A stretch of 64,000 nt of DNA, from contig JAUVVG010000022.1 of the NCBI GenBank assembly GCA_030604735.1, positions 1 through 64,000 on the forward strand, read 5' to 3'. The DNA comes from Azoarcus sp. GTDB taxonomy: Bacteria > Pseudomonadota > Gammaproteobacteria > Burkholderiales > Rhodocyclaceae. Each line of letters begins with the position of its first letter. Positions within the stretch are counted from its first letter, which is position 1. The translations under genes were made by a program, and so were the position numbers. Positions 27,702-36,352 of this stretch are shown piece by piece. Below the pieces are notes generated by a model. That model made no database searches, was not told the DNA's origin, and saw only the letters and a list, made by a program, of their open reading frames with translations.

Positions 27702-28106
27702 TCACTGGCCCGAGATCGCGCGCTGCATACCGCGCAACAGGCTGTTGATGAAGGTGACGCTGGCTTCATAGTGAATCGAGTTCTCGGCGAAGGCGGCACG
27801 TTCCACGTCCATATTGACGGTGTTGCCATCGACGCTGGATTGAAGTTCCTGCCGGTAGCCGATATAAGCCTGCATAGGGCTGACCTGATTGTCCGGCAGA
27901 TGACGACCAGACGTTGCCGAAAGCGCGAGCGGTCCGAAGCGGTTGCCCAGCGCGCCCTGCAAGGCACTGCGAAAGTCGATATCACGCGCCTTGTAGTTGG
28001 GGGTGTCGGCGTTGGCAATATTGGACGCGAGCAACTGCTGACGCTGCGCCTGAACGTTCAGTGCGGTCTGATGGAAACTCAACGCGTTGTCTATCAGGGC
28101 TTTCAT
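27702..28106 (-). CDS. flgB: Flagellar proximal rod protein FlgB
   Basis: FlgB is a proximal rod subunit and the first gene of flgBCDEFGHIJ. The product from ATG 28106 is 134 residues with LSFHQTALNVQAQRQQLLAS and NIANADTPNYKARDIDF. The C-terminal helix has GNTVNMDVERAAFAENSIHY. I chose 28106 because GAGG lies six bases upstream and homologues begin here; an in-frame TTG four codons earlier is less likely. A sigma-54 promoter lies 70 bases upstream. Confidence 0.95.
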   Translation of the reverse strand: MKALIDNALSFHQTALNVQAQRQQLLASNIANADTPNYKARDIDFRSALQGALGNRFGPLALSATSGRHLPDNQVSPMQAYIGYRQELQSSVDGNTVNMDVERAAFAENSIHYEASVTFINSLLRGMQRAISGQ

Positions 28107-28174
28107 GATCAACCTCAAGTCTGGTGACCGCGTGCCGTAAATGAATCAGGCCGGGTCGCTGTCAATGCACCTAT

Positions 28175-28190
28175 TGCACCTTCCATGCCA
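28175..28190 (-). promoter_or_regulatory. Sigma-54 promoter of the flgB operon
   Basis: The minus strand reads TGGCATGGAAGGTGCA. It has GG and GC separated by ten bases and an otherwise good -24 box, with a single -12 deviation (GTGCA for TTGCA). The predicted start is near 28164, about 58 bases before flgB. Two candidate operator palindromes lie 55-120 bases upstream. Confidence 0.7.
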
Positions 28191-28243
28191 GCCATCGTAG
28201 TCGCATGTTGTCGAGTGCCTAGCGCCGATAAAGGCAGTAATCC

Positions 28244-28313
28244 CCGGCCAATTCCGCCGCTTTTGCCGCCCGCGGGGACAGAAACCTTGCCGGCGGCCGG
28301 CAATTTCTGCCGC
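28244..28313. promoter_or_regulatory. Two candidate operator palindromes upstream of flgB
   Basis: CCGGCAATTTCTGCCGC (28297-28313) matches the palindrome found at 2981, 5466 and 45861. A weaker copy, CCGGCCAATTCCGCCGC (28244-28260), has the same 5-base spacing. Both lie between the divergent flgB and flgA genes, 53 bases apart. They are upstream of the flgB sigma-54 promoter, where an enhancer-binding protein would be expected. Confidence 0.45.
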
Positions 28314-28378
28314 GATGCGCCATTCAGCGCTCGTCACTGCGACGCAATCGAAGCTGAAAGCAGGGAACGTCCGCTGGG

Positions 28379-28407
28379 TTGGAAGGACAAAGCTCCTTGT
28401 TCATAAA
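28379..28407 (+). promoter_or_regulatory. Possible sigma-70 promoter of flgA
   Basis: TTGGAA (28379-28384) and CATAAA (28402-28407) are separated by 17 bases and lie about 180 bases before flgA. Both boxes are imperfect. No sigma-54 or sigma-28 element was found for flgA. The remaining bases between 28408 and 28585 show no convincing gene; an in-frame extension of flgA through them lacks a signal-peptide-compatible start. Confidence 0.3.
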
Positions 28408-28585
28408 TCGCGCCAGACTTGCCCCCGTCGGCCAGCCGTGCTGCAATCCCGCCATGCCCAGTTCAGTCCCTTTCCCTGCCCTTGAAGACGTCGCCTCCAC
28501 TCACCCCGGGAATGGCGACAGCAAAGGTGACGGCCGACGGTCGATGGGCTCCCCTGGAGGGGACGAATCCGAGCGCAAGGACGGT

Positions 28586-29287
28586 ATGGTCCGAAATCCT
28601 TTTGGTTTGGCCCGCCTGTTGATTACCGCCGTCGCGTGCGTCCTGCCCGCGTTGGCAAGCGCTCAGCAACCCGTCGAACCGGTCGAGCAGATCGCACGCG
28701 ATTTTCTGGAGCGTGAAACGACCGGATTGCCCGGCTATGTCGAGATCACCCTGGGAGGACTGGATCGGAATAACCAGTTGCCAGCCTGCGCGGCACTCGA
28801 ACCCTTTTTCCCGGCAGGCATGCGCCCCTGGGGCCAGGTCAGCGTCGGCGTCCGTTGCACAACACCGGTTGTCTGGTCAGTCTACCTACAGGCCCGGGTG
28901 GCGGTGATGAACGAGTACTTGGTTACGGCGCGCCCGATTCGCCCCAATCAGATCATCGGCCCGGATGACCTGAAGCTGGAATACGGCGACCTTGCCGCTC
29001 AACCCGCCAGCACGCTGACCGATCTGTCACAGGCGGTAGGCCACCACGCCCGTTATGCAGTGGCTGCCGGGAATACGGTCCGCGCCGAGATGCTCAGACT
29101 GCCTCCTGTGGTGCAGCAAGGACAGACAGTCAAGATCATTGGCACGGGCCAGGGTTTCAGCGTGACCAACGAAGGCCGCGCGCTGACCCGTGCTGGCGAG
29201 GGGGAATCGGTCAGAGTCAGACTGCCGAACGGACAGATCGTCACCGGAACGGCCCGTCGCGGCGGCGTGGTCGAGGTGCGTTTCTGA
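28586..29287 (+). CDS. flgA: P-ring assembly chaperone FlgA
   Basis: FlgA is the periplasmic chaperone that helps FlgI assemble into the P ring. The 233-residue precursor from ATG 28586 has a signal peptide (ending near ALASAQQ). It also has the family C-terminal SAF domain with ARPIRPNQIIGPDDL, QAVGHHARYAVAAGN and IIGTGQGFSVTNEGRALTRA. AGGA lies 4-5 bases before this ATG; a longer in-frame start would bury the signal peptide. It is divergent from flgB. Confidence 0.93.
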   Translation: MVRNPFGLARLLITAVACVLPALASAQQPVEPVEQIARDFLERETTGLPGYVEITLGGLDRNNQLPACAALEPFFPAGMRPWGQVSVGVRCTTPVVWSVYLQARVAVMNEYLVTARPIRPNQIIGPDDLKLEYGDLAAQPASTLTDLSQAVGHHARYAVAAGNTVRAEMLRLPPVVQQGQTVKIIGTGQGFSVTNEGRALTRAGEGESVRVRLPNGQIVTGTARRGGVVEVRF

Positions 29288-29382
29288 TCGGTGCAAATGG
29301 GTAGACTTGACCACGGAGGTGGTCATGACGAGCCAAGGGATACAATTTCGAATAAAAAAATGTGCTTGATCGAGAAAAGTCC

Positions 29383-29409
29383 TAAAGTTTTTCGTCCGGC
29401 TGCCGTTAC
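29383..29409 (+). promoter_or_regulatory. Sigma-28 (FliA) promoter of flgMN
   Basis: TAAAGTTT (29383-29390) and GCCGTTAC (29402-29409) are separated by exactly 11 bases, close to the TAAAGTTT-N11-GCCGATAA consensus. It ends 33 bases before the flgM ATG. flgM is a FliA-dependent gene in many species, giving a feedback loop on the anti-sigma factor. Confidence 0.85.
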
Positions 29410-29442
29410 GATAGTCAGAGAACCCCTGAAGGGAGTGGCATC

Positions 29443-29739
29443 ATGAAGGTCGAAAGTGGTATCAAATCTGTAGGAGGTCCCCCGACAGGGGAGGCCAGAC
29501 CTAAAGCGCAACCGAATCAGCCGCAGCCAAGCGGTGCGCAGGGCAAGGTCGAGTTGTCGGCGCTGTCGTCCAGTCTGAGCAAGGCGGAAGCGGCGATCGC
29601 CAGCACGCCGGTCGTAGACAAGGCGCGTGTCGATGAGATTCGCCAGGCCATCAGCGAAGGGCGCTTCCAGGTCGATCAAAACCGTATCGCGGACGGGCTG
29701 ATCCAGAGCGTCCGCGACATGCTGGAAACACGCGCCTGA
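29443..29739 (+). CDS. flgM: Anti-sigma-28 factor FlgM
   Basis: FlgM binds and inhibits FliA until the hook is complete and is then exported. The 98-residue protein has the expected disordered N-terminus (Pro/Gln/Lys-rich). The C-terminal sigma-binding half contains VDKARVDEIRQAISEGRFQV followed by DQNRIADGLIQSVRDML, a standard FlgM signature. AAGGGAG precedes the ATG. It is followed after two bases by flgN. Confidence 0.95.
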   Translation: MKVESGIKSVGGPPTGEARPKAQPNQPQPSGAQGKVELSALSSSLSKAEAAIASTPVVDKARVDEIRQAISEGRFQVDQNRIADGLIQSVRDMLETRA

Positions 29740-29741
29740 GC

Positions 29742-30218
29742 ATGACGCACGGCAGCAACCTTTTGGCGCGCGTCGCGCATCTGATTGACACCGAAGTCGC
29801 GTTGATGCAACGCTTCATCGATCTGCTGTCTCAGGAAGAGTCGCTTCTCATCGCTGGCGACACAGACGCCCTGTTGATCCTGACCCGGGAGAAAACCGAG
29901 CTTTATCATCAGCTTCAGCGGCAGCACGATACCCGTGCATTGCTGCTCGGGAGGGAAGGTATTGCAAATGACGACGCTTCGATGCGGCGACTATGCGCCA
30001 CCCTGCCAGACACGATGGCGCGTTGGGACAAGTTGCTCGAACTCGCCGGAGTAGCACGCGCCCAGAATGAACTGAACGGTAAATTGATCATTGAGCGCAT
30101 GCAGCACAATCAGGCCGCCCTGTCGGTATTGATGTCCGCCGGCAATCAGCCCCAACTCTACGACGCCGGCGGCGTCGCCCGACCGACCGGTCGCGGCCGG
30201 CACCTCGGCAGCGCCTGA
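29742..30218 (+). CDS. flgN: Flagellar export chaperone FlgN
   Basis: FlgN is the cytoplasmic chaperone for FlgK and FlgL. The 158-residue product is mainly helical, with the family pattern LIDTEVALMQRFIDLLSQEESLLIAGDTDALLIL in its N-terminal half. It ends in a Gly/Arg-rich tail with GRGRHLG. It is coupled to flgM with a two-base gap. Identity rests on this pattern and on its place after flgM. Confidence 0.92.
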   Translation: MTHGSNLLARVAHLIDTEVALMQRFIDLLSQEESLLIAGDTDALLILTREKTELYHQLQRQHDTRALLLGREGIANDDASMRRLCATLPDTMARWDKLLELAGVARAQNELNGKLIIERMQHNQAALSVLMSAGNQPQLYDAGGVARPTGRGRHLGSA

Positions 30219-30326
30219 GACCAGCCGCTCGGCCTCGGTCCAGCCTTACTACCCGTTCTTCCTCAGCCCCACACGGGGTGCGATCTCCCGCTTCAACAGG
30301 TATCCTTGCGCGTCGCAAGCAACCTG

Positions 30327-32318
30327 ATGAGCGAAATCGCCCCCATGACTGGAAAGCAGTACGACGAATCCTCCTTCCGCGTCCTGAAGGGACTCGAACC
30401 GGTACGCGAGCGTCCGGGCATGTATACCCGCACCGACTCGCCCGCCCACATCATCCAGGAAGTCATCGACAACGCCGCAGACGAGGCGCTCGGGGGCTTC
30501 GCCAAGAAGATCCATGTCACACTGCATCTGGACGGCTCGGTCACGATCGCCGACGACGGGCGCGGCATTCCGGTCGGGCTCCACCCGGAAGAGGGCGTGC
30601 CGGTGGTGGTGCTGGCCTACACCCGGCTCCATGCCGGCGGCAAGTTCGACAAACGCGAGGGCAATAGCGCCTACGCCTTCTCTGGCGGTCTGCATGGCGT
30701 CGGCGTCGCGGTGACCAACGCGCTGTCGACCCGGATCGAGGTCGAAGTCAGGCGCGACGGCAAGATCCACCGCATCGATTTCGGTCACGGCGGGGAGGAT
30801 ATCGGGGCGCTGCGCGAAGAAGGCACTTGCGGCCGCCAGACCGGGACCCGGGTGCGGGTGTGGCCGGACCCGAAGTACTTCGACTCGCCGCGGGTGCCGA
30901 TGCAGGAGCTCGAACGCCTACTGCGAAGCAAGGCGGTGCTGCTGCCCGGCGTGTCGGTCAGGCTGGACACCGAGCAGGCCGCGGGCCCGACGCTGACCAA
31001 GACCTGGAGTTATCCGGAAGGGCTCGCCGGCTATTTGCGCGAGGTCTCGGGCGACCTGGAACCGGTCGCGCCCATCTACACCGGCGAGAGCTACGCTGCC
31101 AAGGACGACCCCAGCTTCGCGCCCGGTGAAGGGGCCGCCTGGGCGCTCGCCTGGTTCGAAACCCCGGTCGCCGGCGAGTCCTATGTCAACCTGATCCCGA
31201 CCGTAGCCGGCGGCACCCATGAGTCCGGCCTGCGCGCCGGCGTATTCGATGCGATCAAGAGCTTCATCGACCACCATGCGCTGCTGCCACGCGGCGTCAA
31301 GCTCCAGCAGGAAGACGTCTGCGGCCGGATGAGCTTCGTGCTGTCGGCGCGCCTGCTCGACCCGCAGTTCCAGGGCCAGGTCAAGGAGAAGCTCAACTCA
31401 CGCGAAGCGGTCAAGCTCGTCTCCAGCCAGCTCCGCGACCCGTTCGAGATCTGGCTTAACAACCATGTCGAAGCCGGCAAGGCCATCGCCGAACTGTCGA
31501 TCAAGCAGGCGATGGCGCGCCAGCGCAGCGCCCAGAAGGTCGAGAAGAAGAAGACCTCCGGTGTCGCCGTGCTGCCGGGCAAGCTGTCGGACTGCGAATC
31601 CGAGGACCTCGCCGACAACGAGCTTTTCCTGGTCGAGGGTGACTCGGCCGGCGGCTCGGCCAAGATGGCGCGCAACAAGGAGACCCAGGCCATCCTGCCC
31701 TTGCGCGGCAAGGTACAGAACGCCTGGGAGGTGGACCCGAACCGTCTGCTCGCCAACGCCGAAATCCACGACATCGCGGTCGCGCTCGGCGTGGACGCCC
31801 ATGAACGCAGCGCCGAACCCGACCTGTCAGGCCTGCGCTACGGCAAGGTCATCATCATGTCGGACGCAGATGTCGACGGGGCGCACATCCAGACCCTGCT
31901 GCTGACCCTGTTCTTCCGCCACTTCCCCAAGCTGATCGAGCTCGGCCACATCTACGTCGCCCAACCACCGCTGTACCGGGTCGACGTCCCCGCCCAGGGC
32001 AAGAAACGCCCCGCCCGCCGTCTTTACGCGCTGGACGACGGCGAACTCACCGCGATCCGCGACCGCCTCGCTCAGGAAGGCTTCAAGCCCGACGCGGTCG
32101 AGGTAGGCCGCTTCAAGGGCCTGGGCGAGATGAACCCGGAGCAGCTGCGCGAAACCACCATGGATCCGGCTACGCGGCGGGTGCAACCGGTGCAGGTGCG
32201 CGCCGGCGCACTCGACGACACACTCAAGATGTTCACGCTGCTGATGGGCAAAGGCGAAGCCTCCGGCCGCCGTGCCTGGATGGAGGCCAAGGGAGATTCG
32301 GTCGAGGCCGATGTTTGA
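30327..32318 (+). CDS. parE: DNA topoisomerase IV subunit B (ParE)
   Basis: ParE is the ATPase subunit of topoisomerase IV, which decatenates daughter chromosomes. The 663-residue product has the GHKL ATPase motifs VIDNAADEA, DDGRGIPVG and the GGLHGVG lid. It also has the TOPRIM motifs LVEGDSAGGSAKMARN and IIMSDADVDGAHIQTLLL. The YTRLHAGGKFDK and HAGG blocks and the short length fit ParE rather than GyrB. ATG 30327 is preferred; a TTG 21 bases upstream is also open. It follows flgN and shares strand with the small ORF and parC. Confidence 0.95.
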   Translation: MSEIAPMTGKQYDESSFRVLKGLEPVRERPGMYTRTDSPAHIIQEVIDNAADEALGGFAKKIHVTLHLDGSVTIADDGRGIPVGLHPEEGVPVVVLAYTRLHAGGKFDKREGNSAYAFSGGLHGVGVAVTNALSTRIEVEVRRDGKIHRIDFGHGGEDIGALREEGTCGRQTGTRVRVWPDPKYFDSPRVPMQELERLLRSKAVLLPGVSVRLDTEQAAGPTLTKTWSYPEGLAGYLREVSGDLEPVAPIYTGESYAAKDDPSFAPGEGAAWALAWFETPVAGESYVNLIPTVAGGTHESGLRAGVFDAIKSFIDHHALLPRGVKLQQEDVCGRMSFVLSARLLDPQFQGQVKEKLNSREAVKLVSSQLRDPFEIWLNNHVEAGKAIAELSIKQAMARQRSAQKVEKKKTSGVAVLPGKLSDCESEDLADNELFLVEGDSAGGSAKMARNKETQAILPLRGKVQNAWEVDPNRLLANAEIHDIAVALGVDAHERSAEPDLSGLRYGKVIIMSDADVDGAHIQTLLLTLFFRHFPKLIELGHIYVAQPPLYRVDVPAQGKKRPARRLYALDDGELTAIRDRLAQEGFKPDAVEVGRFKGLGEMNPEQLRETTMDPATRRVQPVQVRAGALDDTLKMFTLLMGKGEASGRRAWMEAKGDSVEADV

Positions 32319-32330
32319 AAGGAAAATGCA

Positions 32331-32519
32331 ATGAACGAGAAAAACATAACTGAAGGGGATCAACGTAAGACAGGCAGTTGGACAACGCTCTTCGACGGCC
32401 TTGAGGCGTTCGAACCCGCATTTGCTCTTGAGCGCGATCAGCCTGACCAGCCGTTCCGTCTGGCGATCGACGCGCATCATTCGTTTTCGGACCTCGAAAA
32501 ACCAGCCGGCGCTACCTGA
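32331..32519 (+). CDS. Hypothetical 62-residue protein between parE and parC
   Basis: A small open frame starts 12 bases after parE, with AAGGA ahead of the ATG at a suitable distance. It ends five bases before the parC start. The translation ([13 protein letters not shown]...[11 protein letters not shown]...[14 protein letters not shown]) has no domain I recognise, no signal peptide and no membrane helix. Its first half is clearly richer in A/T than its neighbours. The tight fit between two genes and the ribosome-binding site argue for translation; the lack of any known family argues for caution. Confidence 0.5.
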   Translation: MNEKNITEGDQRKTGSWTTLFDGLEAFEPAFALERDQPDQPFRLAIDAHHSFSDLEKPAGAT

Positions 32520-32524
32520 ACGAC

Positions 32525-34861
32525 ATGACCGACCACACCGAAGATCTTTTTGGCCTGACGCCCCCGTCCGCACCGAACGATCCGCCACCGATCGATAGCA
32601 ACTTCGACGACGCCCTGCCGCTCGACCAGTTCGCCGAACGGGCCTACCTCGCCTATGCGATGAGCGTGGTGCGCTCGCGCGCGCTGCCGCAGGTCGAGGA
32701 CGGGTTGAAGCCGGTGCAGCGCCGCATCCTGTTCGCGATGAACGAGATGCGGCTGTCCGCCACTTCCAAGCACGTCAAGTCCGCGCGCGTGGTCGGCGAC
32801 GTGATCGGCAAATACCATCCGCACGGCGACTCCTCGGTGTATGACGCGATGGTGCGGGTCGCCCAGGACTTCTCGCTGCGCTATCCGCTGGTCGACGGCC
32901 AGGGCAACTTCGGTTCGCGCGACGGCGATTCGGCCGCGGCGATGCGTTACACCGAATGCCGCCTGACCCCGATCGCCGAGCTGCTGCTGTCAGAGATCGA
33001 CCGCGGCACGGTCGATTTCCTGCCCAACTACGACGGCGCCTTTCACGAGCCGCAGTTCCTACCGGCCCGGCTGCCCTTCGTCCTGCTCAACGGCGCCTCC
33101 GGCATCGCGGTCGGCATGGCCACCGAGATCCCGCCACACAACCTCTCAGAAGTGGCTGAGGCCACCTGCCACCTGATCCGCAACCCGGACGCCGGCCTGG
33201 ACGACATCCTGACCATGCTGCCCGGCCCGGACTATCCGGGCGGCGGCCAACTGATCTCGCCGCCTGAGGCGATCCGCGACGCCTACACGACCGGCCGCGG
33301 CTCGCTGCGGCTGCGCGCCCGCTGGCATGTCGAGGAACTCGCCCGCGGTCAGTGGCGGGTGGTGGTCGATGAACTCCCGCATGGCGTCTCGACCGCGCAG
33401 GTGCTGTCCGAGATCGAGTCGCTGACCAACCCGCAACCGCGCGCCGGCAAGAAGGACGTCTCGCAGGAGCAGAAGAACCTCAAGCAGCTGGTGCTCGGCG
33501 TGCTCGACGTGGTGCGCGACGAATCCTCGGACAAGGCGCCGGTGCGCATCGTGCTCGAGCCGCGCTCCAGTCGCCAGAACCGGGACGAGTTCATGGCGGT
33601 GCTGCTGGCCCACACCGGGCTGGAGACCTCGGCCTCGATCAATATGACCATGATCGGCCGCGACGGCCGGCCGCAGCAGAAGAACCTGGTGCAGGTGCTG
33701 CGCGAGTGGATCGACTTCCGATATGTCACGGTCGACCGCCGTACCCGCCACCGGCTGGGCGAAGTCGATAGACGCATCCACATCCTCGAAGGCCGCATGA
33801 TCGCCTTCCTCAGCATCGAGGAAGTGATCCGGGTGATCCGCGAATCGGACGAACCCAAGCCGGCGTTGATCGAAGCCTTCGGCCTGACCGACATCCAGGC
33901 CGAAGACATCCTCGAGATCCGGCTGCGCCAGCTCGCGCGGCTGGAGGGCTTCAAGATCGAGAAGGAACTGGCCGAACTGCGCGAAGAGCGCGACGGCCTG
34001 CAGCACATCCTGGACAGCCGCGCCGCGATGACGAAGCTGATCCTGAAGGAAATCCGTGACGACGCGAAGAAGTTCGGCGACGCCCGCCGCACCGTGATCG
34101 AGACGGTCGCACCGGTTGCGCCGGCCGAGATCAGCGTGCCGGACGAACCGGTGACGGTGATCCTGTCGCGCAACGGCTGGGTGCGCTCGCGCCAGGGGCA
34201 TGGCATAGACCCTGCGTCGATCAGCTACAAGGCCGGTGATCACGCGCTGGCGGTCATCGAAACCCGGACCACCTGGCCGCTGGTCGTCGTCGACACCCGT
34301 GGTCGCGCCTACACGGTCAAGGTGTCCGACCTGCCCGGCGGACGCGGCGATGGCGCGCCGATCACGACGCTGGTCGATTTTCAGGACGGTGCCAAGCTCG
34401 CCCGGGTCTTGTCCGCTTCACCCGACAGCATCTGGTTCTTCGCCAATTCAGGCGGCTACGGTTTCATCTGCTCGCTCGCCGACGCCACCAGCCGCCAGCG
34501 CGCCGGCAAGGCCTTCATGGCGCTGGAGAAAGGCGAGAAGGTGCTGGAACCCGCCCGCGTGCTCGGCGACTGGATCGCCGCGGTGTCAGGAAACGGCCGT
34601 ATCCTGGTCTTCCCGCGCAGCGAGATGAAGGTCCAGGCCGGCGGTCGCGGCGTCATCGTGATGGCGCTGGAAGATGGCGAAGCCCTGACCGCGGTCTCGG
34701 TGCCGGCCGACGACGCGGTGCTCACCGTGACCGGCGCAGGCCGTGGCGGCAAGCCGGTCGAACTCGAACTCAAGCCGGCCCAACGCGAAGCCCTGCGTCA
34801 CCGACGCGCGCGCAAGGGGGTCGCACTGACCCGCGCGATCAAGCCGGACACGTTGTTCTGA
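32525..34861 (+). CDS. parC: DNA topoisomerase IV subunit A (ParC)
   Basis: ParC is the DNA-cleaving subunit of topoisomerase IV. The 778-residue protein has the catalytic region [59 protein letters not shown] (read in pieces), with the active-site Tyr in the RYTE motif. The C-terminal part contains beta-blade-like repeats ([14 protein letters not shown]). The C-terminus lacks the GyrA box, fitting ParC. A strong hairpin without a T-run follows at 34894-34921. Confidence 0.95.
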   Translation: MTDHTEDLFGLTPPSAPNDPPPIDSNFDDALPLDQFAERAYLAYAMSVVRSRALPQVEDGLKPVQRRILFAMNEMRLSATSKHVKSARVVGDVIGKYHPHGDSSVYDAMVRVAQDFSLRYPLVDGQGNFGSRDGDSAAAMRYTECRLTPIAELLLSEIDRGTVDFLPNYDGAFHEPQFLPARLPFVLLNGASGIAVGMATEIPPHNLSEVAEATCHLIRNPDAGLDDILTMLPGPDYPGGGQLISPPEAIRDAYTTGRGSLRLRARWHVEELARGQWRVVVDELPHGVSTAQVLSEIESLTNPQPRAGKKDVSQEQKNLKQLVLGVLDVVRDESSDKAPVRIVLEPRSSRQNRDEFMAVLLAHTGLETSASINMTMIGRDGRPQQKNLVQVLREWIDFRYVTVDRRTRHRLGEVDRRIHILEGRMIAFLSIEEVIRVIRESDEPKPALIEAFGLTDIQAEDILEIRLRQLARLEGFKIEKELAELREERDGLQHILDSRAAMTKLILKEIRDDAKKFGDARRTVIETVAPVAPAEISVPDEPVTVILSRNGWVRSRQGHGIDPASISYKAGDHALAVIETRTTWPLVVVDTRGRAYTVKVSDLPGGRGDGAPITTLVDFQDGAKLARVLSASPDSIWFFANSGGYGFICSLADATSRQRAGKAFMALEKGEKVLEPARVLGDWIAAVSGNGRILVFPRSEMKVQAGGRGVIVMALEDGEALTAVSVPADDAVLTVTGAGRGGKPVELELKPAQREALRHRRARKGVALTRAIKPDTLF

Positions 34862-34893
34862 CATCACTTGGGTGCGTTCAAGCCCAGGCCCAT

Positions 34894-34921
34894 CCCGCGC
34901 TTTCCCTGGCGGGAAAGCGGG
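34894..34921 (+). terminator. Strong hairpin downstream of parC
   Basis: CCCGCGCTTTCCC-TGGC-GGGAAAGCGGG gives a long GC-rich stem with a 4-base loop, with one base bulged. It is 33 bases after the parC stop and before the convergent motD. There is no U-tract, so it may rely on Rho or act as an mRNA end stabiliser. The rest of the 34862-35040 gap shows no gene. Confidence 0.45.
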
Positions 34922-35040
34922 CCGCAAGCGGGCGACGGGAGTGGGCGGGGTTGCTGCGCGACTTTCACACTAAGCGGCGCTGACGCTCTGGCTCGAGAAG
35001 CTTCGGCTGCCGGGAGCCGGCGCACCGGGGCAGATCCGGC

Positions 35041-35883
35041 TCAAGAGGGTTCGGAAGCCGGCAGGATGGACCGGATCGGGTCGTCCGGTCGTATCCGGCC
35101 CGGTGCGGCCGGAATTTCGGGTTCGGCGAACATCGACTCGATCAGGATGGTGACCCGGCGGTTGCGTGCCCTGCCCTCTTCTGTGGCGTTGTCAGCGATC
35201 GGACGCTGGTCGCTGTAGCCTGCAGCCGTCAGACGATCCGGTGCCACCCCAGCCTCGACGAACAGGCGGACCACCGATGAGGCACGCGCCGAAGACAGTT
35301 CCCAGTTCGACGGATAGCGGAAGGTGTTGATCGGAATGTCATCGGTATGGCCTTCGATCGTCACCGGAAAATCGGCGCCCGACAGCACTTGCGCAACAGC
35401 CCGCAGCGGCGCCAGCGCAGAGGCGCCCAGGGCCGCCTCGCCGGCCGAGAACAGCACGCTCGCGTTGATCTCGACCGTGATGCCGTGCGCGCCCTCGGAC
35501 ACACTGACCTGGCCGCTGCGGGTCAGCGGCTCGAGAACCCGTCGGATGCTGTCGGCCATGCTGTGCATGCGCTGGATCTGGGCCTGACGCCTCGCCTGCG
35601 CTTCGCTGTCGCGCGGCGTCTGGTTCATGATCGCCGGCGACGGCAGCGGTGCGGCGACCACGGTCGGCGGCAACACGATCTGGTTGCCGGTTTCGTTGAT
35701 GTTGATGCTGCGAAACGCGCTGACCAGCGAATCGGAAAGGATGCGGTACTTGCCCTCGTTGATCGACGACAGCGAATACATCACGACGAAAAAAGCGAAC
35801 AGCAAGGTGATGAAGTCGGCATAAGACACCAGCCAGCGCTCGTGATTCTCGTGGTCGTCTTCGCGTCTGCGGCGTCTGGGCAT
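35041..35883 (-). CDS. motD: Flagellar stator protein MotD (MotB family)
   Basis: MotD is the peptidoglycan-anchoring stator subunit that pairs with MotC. From ATG 35883 (280 aa) it has a very basic start (PRRRRRED) and the ion-channel helix with the essential Asp (SYADFITLLFAFFVVMY, Asp23). The C-terminal OmpA-like domain has IEGHTDDIPIN, WELSSARASSVVRLF and RARNRRVTI. GGAGGGG lies just upstream of the chosen ATG. A receptor gene on the other strand separates it from motC, and it has its own sigma-28 promoter. Confidence 0.93.
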   Translation of the reverse strand: MPRRRRREDDHENHERWLVSYADFITLLFAFFVVMYSLSSINEGKYRILSDSLVSAFRSININETGNQIVLPPTVVAAPLPSPAIMNQTPRDSEAQARRQAQIQRMHSMADSIRRVLEPLTRSGQVSVSEGAHGITVEINASVLFSAGEAALGASALAPLRAVAQVLSGADFPVTIEGHTDDIPINTFRYPSNWELSSARASSVVRLFVEAGVAPDRLTAAGYSDQRPIADNATEEGRARNRRVTILIESMFAEPEIPAAPGRIRPDDPIRSILPASEPS

Positions 35884-35953
35884 CACCCCTCCAGTTTCTC
35901 CCGCTCTCGAGCCGAATATCGGAACGGGTCTTGATCCTGCTTCAACTGCATCA

Positions 35954-35980
35954 ATAACGGCAGTTCGCATGATAACTTGA
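35954..35980 (-). promoter_or_regulatory. Sigma-28 promoter of motD
   Basis: On the minus strand TCAAGTTA, then 11 bases, then GCCGTTAT closely match the FliA consensus TAAAGTTT-N11-GCCGATAA. The element ends about 70 bases before motD, providing independent expression of motD away from motC. Confidence 0.75.
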
Positions 35981-36070
35981 CGCCCCCTCCACGGCTTGCC
36001 CCTGATCAGGAGTGCGGGCCGTTCGCATGAACCGTCATGGGGGACTTCAGTGCCGGTGACAGAACGTAAT

Positions 36071-36133
36071 TCGCGGCTTGCGTCGCTCCCACAAAGAACC
36101 TCAAGCTACCGGGTAGGAGCGGCGCCAGCCGAC
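36071..36133. repeat. REP-like inverted repeat between motD and the receptor gene
   Basis: TCGCGGCTTGCGTCGCTCCCAC (36071-36092) is a degenerate copy of the right arm of the elements at 10634-10801. GTAGGAGCGGCGCCAGCC (36113-36130) resembles the left arm. Here the arm order is inverted relative to the fliI-fliJ copies. The rest of the 35981-36286 gap shows no gene. Confidence 0.5.
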
Positions 36134-36286
36134 GTATTTTGGCGTAGGCAAGCGGTCATGCGCAGCGAAGGTGCCGGTCACTTCCAGAACCGATTCGTGC
36201 GCAAGTCATAGGGGGAGACCCGCTCTTGCCCTAACACCCTTACACGGCTCACGCACCGTGATAGTGCGTAATCTGCGTGATCACCC

Positions 36287-36313
36287 TAAAGTAGCGGCTT
36301 CTCCGGTCGTCAA
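36287..36313 (+). promoter_or_regulatory. Sigma-28 promoter of the chemoreceptor gene
   Basis: TAAAGTAG (36287-36294) and GTCGTCAA (36306-36313) are separated by 11 bases, a fair match to TAAAGTTT-N11-GCCGATAA. It lies 39 bases before the receptor ATG. Receptor genes are commonly FliA-dependent. Confidence 0.6.
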
Positions 36314-36352
36314 CCATTTCATCTCAACAAGAATCACGACAAGGCCAGACTC

